Shown piece by piece: positions 41,954-51,193 of a stretch of DNA of 64,000 nucleotides. Both the position numbers and the translations under genes were made by a program. The notes under the pieces were generated by a model. It searched no databases. It worked only from the letters and a program-made list of their open reading frames with translations, and was not told the DNA's origin. The DNA is from Nocardioides turkmenicus. Its GTDB lineage: Bacteria > Actinomycetota > Actinomycetes > Propionibacteriales > Nocardioidaceae. How positions within the stretch are numbered: position 1 is the stretch's first letter; the number at the start of each line of letters is the position of its first letter. The DNA is taken from the NCBI RefSeq assembly GCF_011045035.1, contig NZ_JAALAA010000017.1:1-64000 (forward strand). Direction: 5' to 3'.

Positions 41954-43620
41954 CCGACCAGAGCACGAACCCCCGCCTGCCCATCCACGCCGCTCACGGC
42001 ACCGAGCTGACCGCGAAGTCGTGGCAGACCGAGGCGCCGCTGCGGATGCTGATGAACAACCTCGACCCCGAGAACGCCGAGCGCCCCGAGGACCTCGTCG
42101 TCTACGGCGGCACCGGCAAGGCCGCACGCAGCTGGGAGGCGTACGACGCCCTCGTCCGCACCCTGCGCGAGCTCGAGGACGACGAGACCATGCTGGTCCA
42201 GAGCGGCAAGCCGGTCGGCGTGTGGAAGACCAACAAGTGGGCTCCACGCGTGCTCATCGCCAACTCCAACCTGGTCGGCGACTGGGCCAACTGGGAGGAG
42301 TTCCGCCGCTTGGAGGAGATGGGCCTGACGATGTACGGCCAGATGACGGCCGGCTCGTGGATCTACATCGGCACGCAGGGCATCCTGCAGGGCACCTTCG
42401 AGACCTTCGCCGCGGTCGCGGACAAGCGCTTCGGTGGCACCCTCGCCGGCACGATCACCCTGACCGCCGGGCTCGGCGGCATGGGCGGCGCCCAGCCGCT
42501 CGCCGTCACCATGAACGACGGTGTCGCGATCTGCGTCGACGTCGACCAGAGCCGGATCGCCCGCCGTCTCGAGCACCGCTACCTCGACGTCCAGGCCGAC
42601 TCGCTGGAGCACGCGCTGGAGCTGGCGGTCCAGGCCCGTGATGAACGGCGTGGCCTGTCGATCGGCCTGCTCGGCAATGCCGCCGAGATCTTCCCGCGGT
42701 TGCTGGAGATGAACGCCCCGATCGACGTCGTCACCGACCAGACCTCGGCGCACGACCCGCTGTCCTACCTGCCCGCCGGGGTGCCCTTCGAGGAGTGGCA
42801 CCAGCGCGCCGAGGCCGACCCGGCCGGGTTCACCAAGGATGCGCAGGCCTCGATGGCCGCCCACGTCCGGGCGATGGTGGAGTTCCAGGACGCCGGCGCC
42901 GAGGTGTTCGACTACGGCAACTCGATCCGCGACGAGGCGCGCAAGGGCGGCTACGACCGGGCCTTCGAGTTCCCGGGGTTCGTGCCGGCGTACATCCGGC
43001 CGCTGTTCTGCGAGGGCAAGGGCCCGTTCCGCTGGGCCGCGCTCTCCGGCGACCCGGCCGACATCGCCGCCACGGACCGCGCCATCCTGGAGCTGTTCCC
43101 CGAGAACGAGCGGCTCCACAAGTGGATCACCATGGCGCAGGAGCGGGTCCACTACCAGGGCCTCCCGGCGCGGATCTGCTGGCTCGGCTACAAGGAGCGC
43201 CACCTGGCCGGCCTGAAGTTCAACGAGATGGTCAAGAGCGGCGAGCTCAAGGCACCCGTCGTGATCGGCCGCGACCACCTCGACTGCGGCTCGGTCGCGT
43301 CGCCGTACCGCGAGACGGAGGCCATGCTCGACGGCTCCGACGCGATCGCGGACTGGCCGCTGCTCAACGCGATGACCGCGGTCGCCTCCGGCGCCACCTG
43401 GGTGTCGCTGCACCACGGCGGCGGGGTCGGCATGGGTCGCTCGATCCACGCCGGCCAGGTGTGCGTCGCCGACGGCACCGAGCTGGCCGCCGCGAAGATC
43501 GAGGCCGTGCTGACCAACGACCCCGGCATGGGCATCATCCGCCACGTCGACGCGGGCTACGACCGTGCCGTCGAGGTCGCCGCCGAGCGCGGCGTACGCA
43601 TTCCGATGCAGGAGGGCTGA
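41950..43620 (+). CDS. hutU: Urocanate hydratase
   Basis: Protein of 556 residues that converts urocanate to imidazolonepropionate, using tightly bound NAD as an electrophile. Diagnostic segments are GQMTAGSWIYIGTQGI, the NAD loop GGMGGAQPLAVTMN, ARICWLGYKERH with the active-site Cys, and GRDHLDCGSVASPYRETE. The length is normal. Its ATG overlaps the hutH stop (ATGA), giving translational coupling. Second step of the pathway in the cytosol. Confidence 0.98.
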   Translation: MTDQSTNPRLPIHAAHGTELTAKSWQTEAPLRMLMNNLDPENAERPEDLVVYGGTGKAARSWEAYDALVRTLRELEDDETMLVQSGKPVGVWKTNKWAPRVLIANSNLVGDWANWEEFRRLEEMGLTMYGQMTAGSWIYIGTQGILQGTFETFAAVADKRFGGTLAGTITLTAGLGGMGGAQPLAVTMNDGVAICVDVDQSRIARRLEHRYLDVQADSLEHALELAVQARDERRGLSIGLLGNAAEIFPRLLEMNAPIDVVTDQTSAHDPLSYLPAGVPFEEWHQRAEADPAGFTKDAQASMAAHVRAMVEFQDAGAEVFDYGNSIRDEARKGGYDRAFEFPGFVPAYIRPLFCEGKGPFRWAALSGDPADIAATDRAILELFPENERLHKWITMAQERVHYQGLPARICWLGYKERHLAGLKFNEMVKSGELKAPVVIGRDHLDCGSVASPYRETEAMLDGSDAIADWPLLNAMTAVASGATWVSLHHGGGVGMGRSIHAGQVCVADGTELAAAKIEAVLTNDPGMGIIRHVDAGYDRAVEVAAERGVRIPMQEG

Positions 43621-43622
43621 TC

Positions 43623-44834
43623 GTGACCCAGGTTGCCGACTTCGAGCAGATGTGGCGCGACCTCGTGCCCATCGGCCGCTCGGCGTCCACCGGCGGCTAC
43701 TTCCGCCAGCCCTGGCACGCGGCCGAGCTCGAGCTCCGCGCGTGGTTCCGCGAAGCCGCCACCACGCGCGGGCTCGAGGTCGAGGGGGACCCGTTCGGCA
43801 ACCTGGTCGCCTGGTGGGGGCCGGCGGCGGACTTCGCCGCGACCGGCAAGGTGCTGACCGGCTCCCACCTCGACTCCGTCCTCGACGGCGGTGCGTACGA
43901 CGGACCGCTCGGTGTCGTCTCCTCCTTCGCCGCGCTCGACCTGATGCGCGAGCGCGGCGTGGAGCCGGCCCGCCGGCTCGGCATCGCCGCCTTCGTGGAG
44001 GAGGAGGGGTCCCGCTTCGGCCGGGCCTGCCTCGGTTCCCGTCTCGCTGTCGGCGCCACCACGTGGGAGGTGGCGCGCGAGCTCGTCGACCGTGACGGCG
44101 TACGTCTCGGCGACGTCATCGAAGGGGGCGAGTCCACGATGCTCGACGGCGTGGGCACCTACGTCGAGCTGCACGTCGAGCAGGGCCGGGGCCTGATCGA
44201 CCTCGACGCCCCGGTCGGCGTGCACGACGCGATCTGGCCGCACGGCCGCTACCGCTACGACATCGCCGGCCGCGCCGACCACGCGGGCACCACCCGGATG
44301 GAGGACCGCGCCGACCCGATGCTCACCTACGCGCTGACGGCGCTCGCCGCGAACGAGCAGGCGCGCGTGCAGGGCCAGCGTGCCACCTTCGGCCGGATCG
44401 ACGTACGTCCCAACGGCACCAACGCGGTGCCGTCCCATGTCACCGGGTGGCTCGACGCCCGGGCCGAGTCCGACGCCGCCCTCGCCGCACTGGTGGAGGA
44501 GGTCGAACGCCGGGCCACCGCGTACGCCGAGCGCGACGGCACCTCCGTCACCGTCACCGCCGAGTCGGTCAGCGGTGAGGTCGCCTTCGACGCCGCCCTC
44601 CGCGACGCCCTCGCTCGACGCATGGGAGACGTCCCGGTCCTGCCGACGCAGGCCGGGCACGATGCCGGCATCCTGCAGAGCGTCGGCATCCCCACCGCCA
44701 TGCTGTTCGTCCGCAACCCGTCGGGCGTCTCGCACTCACCGTACGAGACCGCGGAGACGGCCGACTGTCTCACCGGCGTCGAGGCGCTCGCCGACGCGCT
44801 GACCGGCTTGGTGACCGGGGAGGTGGTCGTGTGA
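43623..44834 (+). CDS. M20 family amidohydrolase (allantoate amidohydrolase-like) in the hut operon
   Basis: Protein of 403 residues of the metallopeptidase M20 / hydantoinase-carbamoylase group. Metal ligands are His82 and Asp93 (GSHLDSVLDGGAYDGPLGV), the Glu pair at 127-128 (VEEEGSRFG) and later HVEQGRGL; the lid domain has GRADHAGTTRMEDRADP. Relatives cleave N-carbamoyl or ureido groups from amino acids. Between hutU and hutF, and with no hutG in view, it most likely removes the formyl group of N-formylglutamate, though this is inferred. The GTG at 43623 follows hutU by 2 bases; its end overlaps hutF (GTGA). Confidence 0.88.
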   Translation: MTQVADFEQMWRDLVPIGRSASTGGYFRQPWHAAELELRAWFREAATTRGLEVEGDPFGNLVAWWGPAADFAATGKVLTGSHLDSVLDGGAYDGPLGVVSSFAALDLMRERGVEPARRLGIAAFVEEEGSRFGRACLGSRLAVGATTWEVARELVDRDGVRLGDVIEGGESTMLDGVGTYVELHVEQGRGLIDLDAPVGVHDAIWPHGRYRYDIAGRADHAGTTRMEDRADPMLTYALTALAANEQARVQGQRATFGRIDVRPNGTNAVPSHVTGWLDARAESDAALAALVEEVERRATAYAERDGTSVTVTAESVSGEVAFDAALRDALARRMGDVPVLPTQAGHDAGILQSVGIPTAMLFVRNPSGVSHSPYETAETADCLTGVEALADALTGLVTGEVVV

Positions 44835-46132
44835 CCACCTATCTCCTCGAGCACGCCTGGGTCGACGGACGGGTCCAGGACGCGGTCGGGATCGAGGTCG
44901 AGGACGGCCGGATCACCGCGGTCGAACCGAACGCCGACCACGGCGGAGTCCGGCTGCGCGGGCTCACGCTGCCCGGCTTCGCCAACACCCACAGCCATGC
45001 CTTCCACCGGGCGCTGCGCGGGCGCACCCAGACCGACCGCGGCACATTCTGGACCTGGCGCGAGCAGATGTACGCCGTCGCCGGCCGCCTGGACCCGGAC
45101 ACCTACTACCAGCTCGCCAAGGCGACCTACACCGAGATGGTCGCGGCCGGCTACACCTCGGTCGGCGAGTTCCACTACCTCCACCACCAGCCGGACGGGA
45201 CGCCGTACGCCGACCCGAACGCGATGGGCAACGCACTGCTCGCCGCGGCGCACGATGCTGGGATCCGGATCACGCTGCTCGACACGCTCTACCTGTCCAG
45301 CGGCTTCGGCGCCGCACCGGAGGGCGTGCAGCGGCGCTTCAGCGACGGCACCGCCGAGGCGTGGCAGGAGCGGGTCTCCGCGCTCTCTCCGGACACCGGC
45401 GCCTTGATCGGGGTCGCCGCGCACTCGGTGCGCGCGGTCCCGGCCGACGCACTGAAGGCGTTCACGCCGTACGTCGAGAGCGGAGCGCCCGTCCACGTGC
45501 ACCTGTCCGAGCAGGTCAAGGAGAACGCCGACTGCGTGGCCGTGCACGGCGTCACGCCGACCCGGCTGCTCGCCGACCACGACTTCCTCGGCCCGATGAC
45601 CAGCGCGGTCCACGCCACCCACCTCTCCGACGAGGACATCCGGCTGCTGGGCGAGGCGGGCGTGTTCGCGTCGTTCTGCCCGACCACCGAACGCGATCTC
45701 GGCGACGGCATCGGCCCGGCCCGCGCGCTGCAGCAGGCCGGATCGACCCTGACCCTGGGCTCCGACAGCCATGCGGTCATCGACGCGTTCGAGGAGATGC
45801 GTGCGGTCGAGATGGACGAGCGTCTCGCCACCCAGGCACGTGGCCACTGGACCGCCGCCGAGCTCCTCCTGGCCGGCACCGCCCACGGCCACCGCAGCCT
45901 CGGCTTCGCCGACGCGGGCTCGATCGCGGTCGGCCAGCGAGCCGATCTGGTCACCATCGACCTCGCCTCGCCGCGTACAGCCGGCACCGGTGGGGACGAG
46001 CACACCGCCGTCTTCGCGGCCGGCGGAGCCGACGTCACCCACGTCGTCGTCGACGGCCGAGTGGTGTTCGAGGGAGACCACGGCAGCGTCGGACGCGCCC
46101 TGAGCACAGCGATCGAAGGGATCTGGACATGA
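44831..46132 (+). CDS. hutF: Formimidoylglutamate deiminase
   Basis: Protein of 433 residues of the amidohydrolase superfamily. The metal-binding HxH lies in ANTHSHAFHRALRGR, a HutF-typical stretch, followed by GYTSVGEFHYLHHQPDG, HVHLSEQ (third His), HATHLSDEDI and the catalytic Asp in LGSDSHAVID. It hydrolyses N-formimidoylglutamate to N-formylglutamate and ammonia, the pathway branch that avoids direct glutamate formation. GTG start overlaps the preceding stop. Presence of HutF implies a downstream N-formylglutamate hydrolase. Confidence 0.95.
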   Translation: MTTYLLEHAWVDGRVQDAVGIEVEDGRITAVEPNADHGGVRLRGLTLPGFANTHSHAFHRALRGRTQTDRGTFWTWREQMYAVAGRLDPDTYYQLAKATYTEMVAAGYTSVGEFHYLHHQPDGTPYADPNAMGNALLAAAHDAGIRITLLDTLYLSSGFGAAPEGVQRRFSDGTAEAWQERVSALSPDTGALIGVAAHSVRAVPADALKAFTPYVESGAPVHVHLSEQVKENADCVAVHGVTPTRLLADHDFLGPMTSAVHATHLSDEDIRLLGEAGVFASFCPTTERDLGDGIGPARALQQAGSTLTLGSDSHAVIDAFEEMRAVEMDERLATQARGHWTAAELLLAGTAHGHRSLGFADAGSIAVGQRADLVTIDLASPRTAGTGGDEHTAVFAAGGADVTHVVVDGRVVFEGDHGSVGRALSTAIEGIWT

Positions 46133-47292
46133 GCACGCTCATCACCAACATCGGCGAGCTGGTCACCAACGACCCGGACGCCTCCGACCTGCTCGGCATC
46201 CGCACCGATGCGGCGGTCGTCGTCGAGGACGACCGAGTCGCGTGGGTCGGCGACGCGTCGGCCGCCCCCGCGGCCGACACCGTCGTCGACGCCGCCGGGA
46301 GGGCCGTGCTGCCCGGGTTCGTCGACAGCCACAGCCACCTCGCCTTCGCGGGCGACCGGTCGGCCGAGTTCCGCGCGCGAATGACCGGCGAGCCCTACAC
46401 CGCGGGCGGCATCCGCACCACCGTCGCGGCGACCCGGGCCGCGAGCGACGACGACCTCCGTGCCGGCATCGGCCGACTCGTCGGGGAGATGCGCGCGCAG
46501 GGCACGACGACGGTCGAGATCAAGTCCGGCTACGGCCTGAACGTCGAGGACGAGGCCCGCTCGCTGCGTCTTGCCCGGGAGGCCACCTCCGAGACCACCT
46601 TCCTGGGTGCGCACGTCGTGCCACCCGAGTTCGCCGACGACCCGGCCGGCTACGTCGGCCTGGTCACCGGCCCCATGCTCGAGGCCGCGGCCCCGTACGC
46701 CCGCTGGATCGACGCCTTCTGCGAGCGGGGCGCCTTCGACGCCGACCAGGCTCGCGAGGTGCTCACCGCCGGCGCCGCGGCCGGGCTCCGCGGGCGGCTG
46801 CACGCCAACCAGCTCGGCAAGGGCCCCGGCGTACAGCTGGCAGCGGAGCTCGGTCTGATCGCGGTCGACCACTGCACCTACCTCAGCGACGAGGACGTCG
46901 ACGCGCTGCGCGACTCCGGCACGATCGCGACGCTGCTCCCGGGCGTCGAGTTCTCCACCCGCCAGCCCTATCCCGACGCCCGCCGGCTGATCGACGCGGG
47001 GGTTCGGGTGGCCATCGCCTCCGACTGCAACCCCGGCTCCTGCTTCACCAGCTCGATGCCGTTCTGCGTCGCCCTCGCCGTACGCGAGATGCGGATGACC
47101 CCCGCCGAGGCGGTTCACGCCGCGACCGCCGGCGGGGCCGCCGCGCTCGACCGCGCCGACGTCGGCCGCATCGTCCCCGGCTCCCGTGCCGACCTGGTCC
47201 TCCTCCGCGCCCCCAGCCACGTCCACCTGGCCTACCGCCCGGGCGTGCCGCTCGTCGAGGAGGTCTGGGTCTCCGCCGAACCGCGGGACTGA
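46129..47292 (+). CDS. hutI: Imidazolonepropionase
   Basis: Protein of 387 residues that opens the imidazolone ring to give N-formimidoylglutamate. Metal-site HxH is in FVDSHSHLAFAGDRSAEF, followed by TTTVEIKSGYGLN, LGAHVVPPEF, LHANQL (metal His) and IASDCNPGSC with the catalytic Asp, all matching HutI. The ATG overlaps the hutF stop (ATGA). In pathway order it acts before HutF although its gene follows it. Confidence 0.97.
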   Translation: MSTLITNIGELVTNDPDASDLLGIRTDAAVVVEDDRVAWVGDASAAPAADTVVDAAGRAVLPGFVDSHSHLAFAGDRSAEFRARMTGEPYTAGGIRTTVAATRAASDDDLRAGIGRLVGEMRAQGTTTVEIKSGYGLNVEDEARSLRLAREATSETTFLGAHVVPPEFADDPAGYVGLVTGPMLEAAAPYARWIDAFCERGAFDADQAREVLTAGAAAGLRGRLHANQLGKGPGVQLAAELGLIAVDHCTYLSDEDVDALRDSGTIATLLPGVEFSTRQPYPDARRLIDAGVRVAIASDCNPGSCFTSSMPFCVALAVREMRMTPAEAVHAATAGGAAALDRADVGRIVPGSRADLVLLRAPSHVHLAYRPGVPLVEEVWVSAEPRD

Positions 47293-47312
47293 TCGGGGCC
47301 GCACCTGGCACC

Positions 47313-48665
47313 ATGGCGGGCATGTCCGCCAGCCCGACCCTCCCGCTCGGGGTGCGTATCGGCTACGGCTCCGGGTCCGTGGCCACCGGGACGTTCGGCA
47401 CGATCCCGGGCCTGATGCTGCTCCCCTATCTGACCGACAGCGTCGGGATCGCCGCGCTGGCGGCGGGGTTCATCGTGTTCGCGCCGAAGGCGTGGGACGT
47501 CGTGCTCAACCCGATCGCCGGCCGGATCAGCGACCGGACGGTGGACCCGCGCGGCCCGCGCCGACCGTGGCTGCGCCGGGCCGGCCTCACGCTGGCGGTG
47601 ACGTTCGCGCTGCTGTTCGCGGCGCCGTCGATGACGACCTGGGTCGAGGCGCTGTGGGTGCTGGTCCTGTTCCTGAGCTGCGCGACGGCGTACGCCTTCT
47701 TCCAGGTCCCCTACGTGGCGATGCCGGCCGAGCTGACCGAGTCGTACGACGAGCGCACCCGGCTGATGACGTGGCGGGTCGCGATCCTGGCCCTGACGAT
47801 CCTGCTCGCCGGCGCCACCGCGCCGATGATCCGCGACGCCGTCGGCGGCCGGGACGGCTACCGCGTGATGGGCGTGGTGATGGCGGTGCTCATCCTGGCC
47901 GGGGTGCTCAGCGCGTACGCCGGCACCCGCCGGGCGCCCGTCCACACAGTCCAGCCGGGCGCGGGCGGGTTGCGCGACCAGCTCCGGATCGTCGCGGCGG
48001 CGCCCGACTTCCGCCGGCTGCTGATCACGTTCGTGATCCAGGCCGTCGCCTTCGGCGCGATGCTGGCCGGGGTCGACTACCTGGCGACCGACGTGCTCGG
48101 CCGCGCAGGCGCGGCGACGGTGCTGTTCGTCTGCTTCGTCGGCCCCGCGCTGCTGCTCACCCCCACGTGGGCGGCACTCGGGGCGAGGATCGGCAAGAAG
48201 GCCGGGTACACCGCCGCCTCCCTCGTCCTCGCCGTCGGCGCGCTTCTCGCCGCAACCGCCCAGATCGCACCGGCCGCTCTGGTCTATGCCGCGGTGGTCC
48301 TGGTCGGGGTCGGCTATGCCGGCTGCCAGGTCTTCCCGATGGCGATGCTCCCCGACGCGGCCGCCGTCGACGCCCGGCGCAGCGGCTCGAGCCGGATCGG
48401 CGTCTACACCGGCGTCTGGACCGCCGGCGAGACGCTCGGGCTGGCGCTCGGTCCCGGTGTCTTCGCCGTGGTGCTCGCGCTCGGTGGCTACCGCTCCTCG
48501 ACCGGGAGCGACGTCCTCCAGCCCGACTCCGCACTGACCGCGATCACGCTCGGCTTCTCGGTGCTGCCGGCGTGCTTGGTCGTCCTCAGCCTGCTCTGGC
48601 TGCGGGGTTACTCGCTCACCGCCGACGACGTGGACGGCGACATGGAAGGAACCGTGCCCGCATGA
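47313..48665 (+). CDS. MFS transporter, GPH-like
   Basis: Protein of about 450 residues with 12 predicted helices. The first loop, PKAWDVVLNPIAGRISDRT, matches the glycoside-pentoside-hexuronide:cation symporter pattern, as does PYVAMPAELTESYDERTRLMTWR. Its place in the hut operon, 20 bases after hutI and coupled to the next gene, suggests uptake of histidine, urocanate or a related compound, although GPH members usually carry sugars. Start is ATG 47313 or 47322; neither has a good ribosome-binding site. Confidence 0.82.
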   Translation: MAGMSASPTLPLGVRIGYGSGSVATGTFGTIPGLMLLPYLTDSVGIAALAAGFIVFAPKAWDVVLNPIAGRISDRTVDPRGPRRPWLRRAGLTLAVTFALLFAAPSMTTWVEALWVLVLFLSCATAYAFFQVPYVAMPAELTESYDERTRLMTWRVAILALTILLAGATAPMIRDAVGGRDGYRVMGVVMAVLILAGVLSAYAGTRRAPVHTVQPGAGGLRDQLRIVAAAPDFRRLLITFVIQAVAFGAMLAGVDYLATDVLGRAGAATVLFVCFVGPALLLTPTWAALGARIGKKAGYTAASLVLAVGALLAATAQIAPAALVYAAVVLVGVGYAGCQVFPMAMLPDAAAVDARRSGSSRIGVYTGVWTAGETLGLALGPGVFAVVLALGGYRSSTGSDVLQPDSALTAITLGFSVLPACLVVLSLLWLRGYSLTADDVDGDMEGTVPA

Positions 48666-50089
48666 CCGACGCCCTGACCCAGCTGCGCGCGATGCAGTCC
48701 GCCGACCTGCCGGTGCACGGCGGCCGCACGCTCGCCTACGTCTACGACTCCGGCCTGCCCGACATCGACCGGATCGGCCGGGAGGCGGTGGCGGCGTACG
48801 CCGGCTCCAACGGCCTGGACCCGACCGCGTTCCCGAGCCTGCTCCGGATGGAGACCGAGGTGGTCGGCACGGCCGCCGACCTGCTCGACGCACCCGAGAC
48901 GGTGGTCGGCACGGTCACCTCCGGGGGCACCGAGTCGGTGCTGCTGGCGGTGCAGACCGCGCGCGACTCGAGGCCTGGGATCGAGCGCCCCCGGATGGTG
49001 CTGCCGGCGACCGCGCACGCCGCCTTCCACAAGGCGGCGCACTACTTCGGGGTCGAGCCGGTGCTGGTGCCGGTCGGGCCCGACTTCCGGGCGGATCCGG
49101 CGGCGATGGCCGCGGCGATGGACGACCGCACCGTGCTGGTGGTCGCCTCGGCCCCGTCCTACGCGCACGGGGTCGTCGACCCGGTCACCGCGATCGCGGC
49201 CGCCGCGGCCGAGCGCGGGATCCGCTGTCACGTCGACGCCTGCATCGGCGGGTGGGTGCTGCCCTATGCGGCGCGGCTGGGGCGGGACGTACCGGCCTGG
49301 ACGTTCGCGGTCGAGGGGGTCACCTCGATCTCGGTCGACCTCCACAAGTACGCCTACGCCCCGAAGGGCACCTCGATCCTCCTGCACCGGACCCCTGAGC
49401 TGCGGCGGCCGCAGTTCTTCGCCTCGGCCGCATGGCCCGGCTACACCATGCTCAACTCCACGATGCAGTCGACGAAGTCAGGCGGGCCGCTGGCCGGCGC
49501 CTGGGCGGTGATGCGCTCCCTGGGCGACGCCGGCTACGAGCGGCTGGCCCGCGATGTCTTCGAGGCCGTCGACCTGATCCGCGCCGGCATCGGGAAGATG
49601 CCCGAGATCGACGTCGTCAGCACCCCCGACTCCACGTTGATCGCCCTCACCACCGACGGCAGCTGCGACCCGTTCACGGTCTGCGACGAGATGGCCGCCC
49701 GTGGCTGGTACGTCCAGCCGCAGATGTCCTACGCCGGGTCCCCCGCCACGATCCACGTGTCGGTGAGCGCCGCGACCCGTCCTCACGTCGAGGAACTGCT
49801 CGAGGCTCTGGGCAAGGCGGTCGCGGCAGCCGTGGCCACCGGTCCCGTCGCCGTCGACCCCGGCGTCGCGGCCTTCATCGCGGAGCTCGACCCGCTCGCC
49901 CTCTCCGACGACGACTTCGACGGCCTGCTGCTCGCCGCCGGGCTCATCGGCGCCTACGGGCGGGAGGGCCTCGCGCTCCCGCAGCGGATGGCCGAGGTCA
50001 ATGCCATGCTCGACCTGGCCACCCCTGCAATGCGCGAGGCCCTGCTCGTCGCCTTCCTGGACCGGCTGACCCGGCCTACGCGGTCTTGA
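48662..50089 (+). CDS. PLP-dependent lyase/decarboxylase (sphingosine-phosphate-lyase-like, group II)
   Basis: Protein of 475 residues with the fold-type I PLP architecture. The cofactor Lys is in SISVDLHKYAYAPKG, the phosphate loop is TSGGTESVLLAVQTAR, the stacking His is in ATAHAAFHKAAHYF and the Asp in HVDACIGGW. This resembles the S1P-lyase / glutamate-decarboxylase branch. The last 60 residues form an extra helical tail. As last gene of the hut operon it may decarboxylate or cleave an amino acid linked to histidine breakdown, but the substrate is not evident. Start overlaps the transporter stop (ATGA); its end overlaps the convergent DUF3618 gene by 14 bases. Confidence 0.85.
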   Translation: MTDALTQLRAMQSADLPVHGGRTLAYVYDSGLPDIDRIGREAVAAYAGSNGLDPTAFPSLLRMETEVVGTAADLLDAPETVVGTVTSGGTESVLLAVQTARDSRPGIERPRMVLPATAHAAFHKAAHYFGVEPVLVPVGPDFRADPAAMAAAMDDRTVLVVASAPSYAHGVVDPVTAIAAAAAERGIRCHVDACIGGWVLPYAARLGRDVPAWTFAVEGVTSISVDLHKYAYAPKGTSILLHRTPELRRPQFFASAAWPGYTMLNSTMQSTKSGGPLAGAWAVMRSLGDAGYERLARDVFEAVDLIRAGIGKMPEIDVVSTPDSTLIALTTDGSCDPFTVCDEMAARGWYVQPQMSYAGSPATIHVSVSAATRPHVEELLEALGKAVAAAVATGPVAVDPGVAAFIAELDPLALSDDDFDGLLLAAGLIGAYGREGLALPQRMAEVNAMLDLATPAMREALLVAFLDRLTRPTRS

Positions 50090-50363
50090 GCCGACGCTTC
50101 CTCCGGACCAGCATCAGGATCGCGCCGACCACGATCGCGGCGACGATGCCGCCTCGGATCTGCACGTCCCGGGACCGGGCCGCCATCTGCGTACGCTCCT
50201 TGACCTCGTGGGCCTTCTCCTTCCCACGCGTCTTCACGTCCAGACGCGCGGCGAGCTCGTCGAGGGTGTCGGCCATCTCGTGACGGGTGGTGTCGAGGTC
50301 GGCCTCGACGTCGGCGAGGCTGTGGCCACCTGCCTCGACCGGTCGGGTGGTGTTGTGCGTCAT
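50076..50363 (-). CDS. DUF3618 membrane protein
   Basis: Protein of 95 residues. The N-terminal half is an amphipathic, charged helix (ADVEADLDTTRHEMADTLDE), the family hallmark, followed by one transmembrane helix (GGIVAAIVVGAILMLV) and a basic RRKRRLK tail. Its role is unknown; related proteins occur with holin-like and YtxH-like proteins in actinobacteria, as here. Its ATG overlaps the preceding stop (ATGA). Confidence 0.82.
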   Translation of the reverse strand: MTHNTTRPVEAGGHSLADVEADLDTTRHEMADTLDELAARLDVKTRGKEKAHEVKERTQMAARSRDVQIRGGIVAAIVVGAILMLVRRKRRLKTA

Positions 50364-50791
50364 GGCGTCCTCCTCACGATGCGGTCCTCGGCGTGACGGT
50401 GGTGCTTGACAGCCTCCATGTCGCGCTTGATGTTCGCGGTGGCGCGCTCGGGCTTCATCGGCACTCCCTCGGAGACCTGCTTCTTCCCGAACAGGGCGAT
50501 GCCGCCGGCGATCAGCAGGAGGACGACTCCGACCAGCAGCGCGGCCAGCCAGGCGTCCATGACGAGCGCCAGCGCGAGGATCGCCGTGGCGATCAGGGCC
50601 CCGACACCGTAGAGCGCCACCAGGCCGGCGGCGCCGAACGCCCCGGCCCCCTTGCCGGTGTGCTTGGCCTTCTCGGTCAGCTCCAGTCGGGCGAGCTCGA
50701 GCTCGCCTCGGACGAGGCTCGACATCTCCGTCGAGAGACGCGAGACCAGCTCACCCATCGATGCGTCGGTCTGGTGGTGGTGGAGCGTCAC
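50360..50791 (-). CDS. Phage-holin-like membrane protein (DUF1469 type)
   Basis: Protein of 143 residues with two adjacent transmembrane helices (AGLVALYGVGALIATAILALAL and AWLAALLVGVVLLLIAGGIALF) after an amphipathic segment MGELVSRLSTEMSSLVRGELELAR. This is the pattern of actinobacterial putative holins / DUF1469 proteins, which are chromosomal and need not be phage. The GTG at 50791 overlaps the upstream stop (GTGA) and gives a His-rich start (TLHHHQTD); an ATG 11 codons later is the alternative. Confidence 0.82.
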   Translation of the reverse strand: MTLHHHQTDASMGELVSRLSTEMSSLVRGELELARLELTEKAKHTGKGAGAFGAAGLVALYGVGALIATAILALALVMDAWLAALLVGVVLLLIAGGIALFGKKQVSEGVPMKPERATANIKRDMEAVKHHRHAEDRIVRRTP

Positions 50792-51135
50792 GACTCCCAC
50801 CCCCGCGGCATGTCGGTCACCGGGTCCGTGGTGGTCGGCCGCGGACCGCTCGGCGTCGTCTGCGGATACGGCGTCGGCGAGGCCGGCGCAGCCGGCTCCG
50901 TCGGCGAGGTGGACCGCGCGGTGTCGCCCGGCATCTTGTCCTGGACGGTGTGCTTCGCGCTCGCCGCCTTCTCCTTGGCCACGAACCCCGCGCGGTGTGC
51001 CTTGTCCTGCACCCGCGGGTCGTGCCACAGCTTCTGTGCCTTGGCAGCGATGGCGTCGTAGCGCTCGCGGCCAGCGCGCGCGCCGAGAACGTAGCCGATG
51101 CCGAAGGCAGTCATCAACGCTGATTTCTTGAACAT
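50788..51135 (-). CDS. YtxH-like membrane-anchored protein
   Basis: Protein of 115 residues. The N-terminus MFKKSALMTAFGIGYVLGARAGRERYD holds a short hydrophobic segment with a glycine pattern followed by a basic turn, then a helical Ala/Lys-rich stretch and a Pro/Thr/Ser-rich disordered tail. GAGGAGGAG gives a strong ribosome-binding site. It leads a three-gene set with the holin-like and DUF3618 proteins, all small and membrane-bound, possibly an envelope stress group. No biochemical role is known. Confidence 0.8.
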   Translation of the reverse strand: MFKKSALMTAFGIGYVLGARAGRERYDAIAAKAQKLWHDPRVQDKAHRAGFVAKEKAASAKHTVQDKMPGDTARSTSPTEPAAPASPTPYPQTTPSGPRPTTTDPVTDMPRGWES

Positions 51136-51193
51136 GTGCTCCTCCTCATCGCTGTACGTCAGGCCGGTACCCAGACGGCGAGGAGATAGACGG

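Noticed and set aside
50360..50791. Prophage evidence from the holin-like protein
   Set aside because: DUF1469/holin-like proteins beside DUF3618 and YtxH-like proteins are ordinary chromosomal genes in actinobacteria; no integrase, capsid, portal or lysin gene is nearby.
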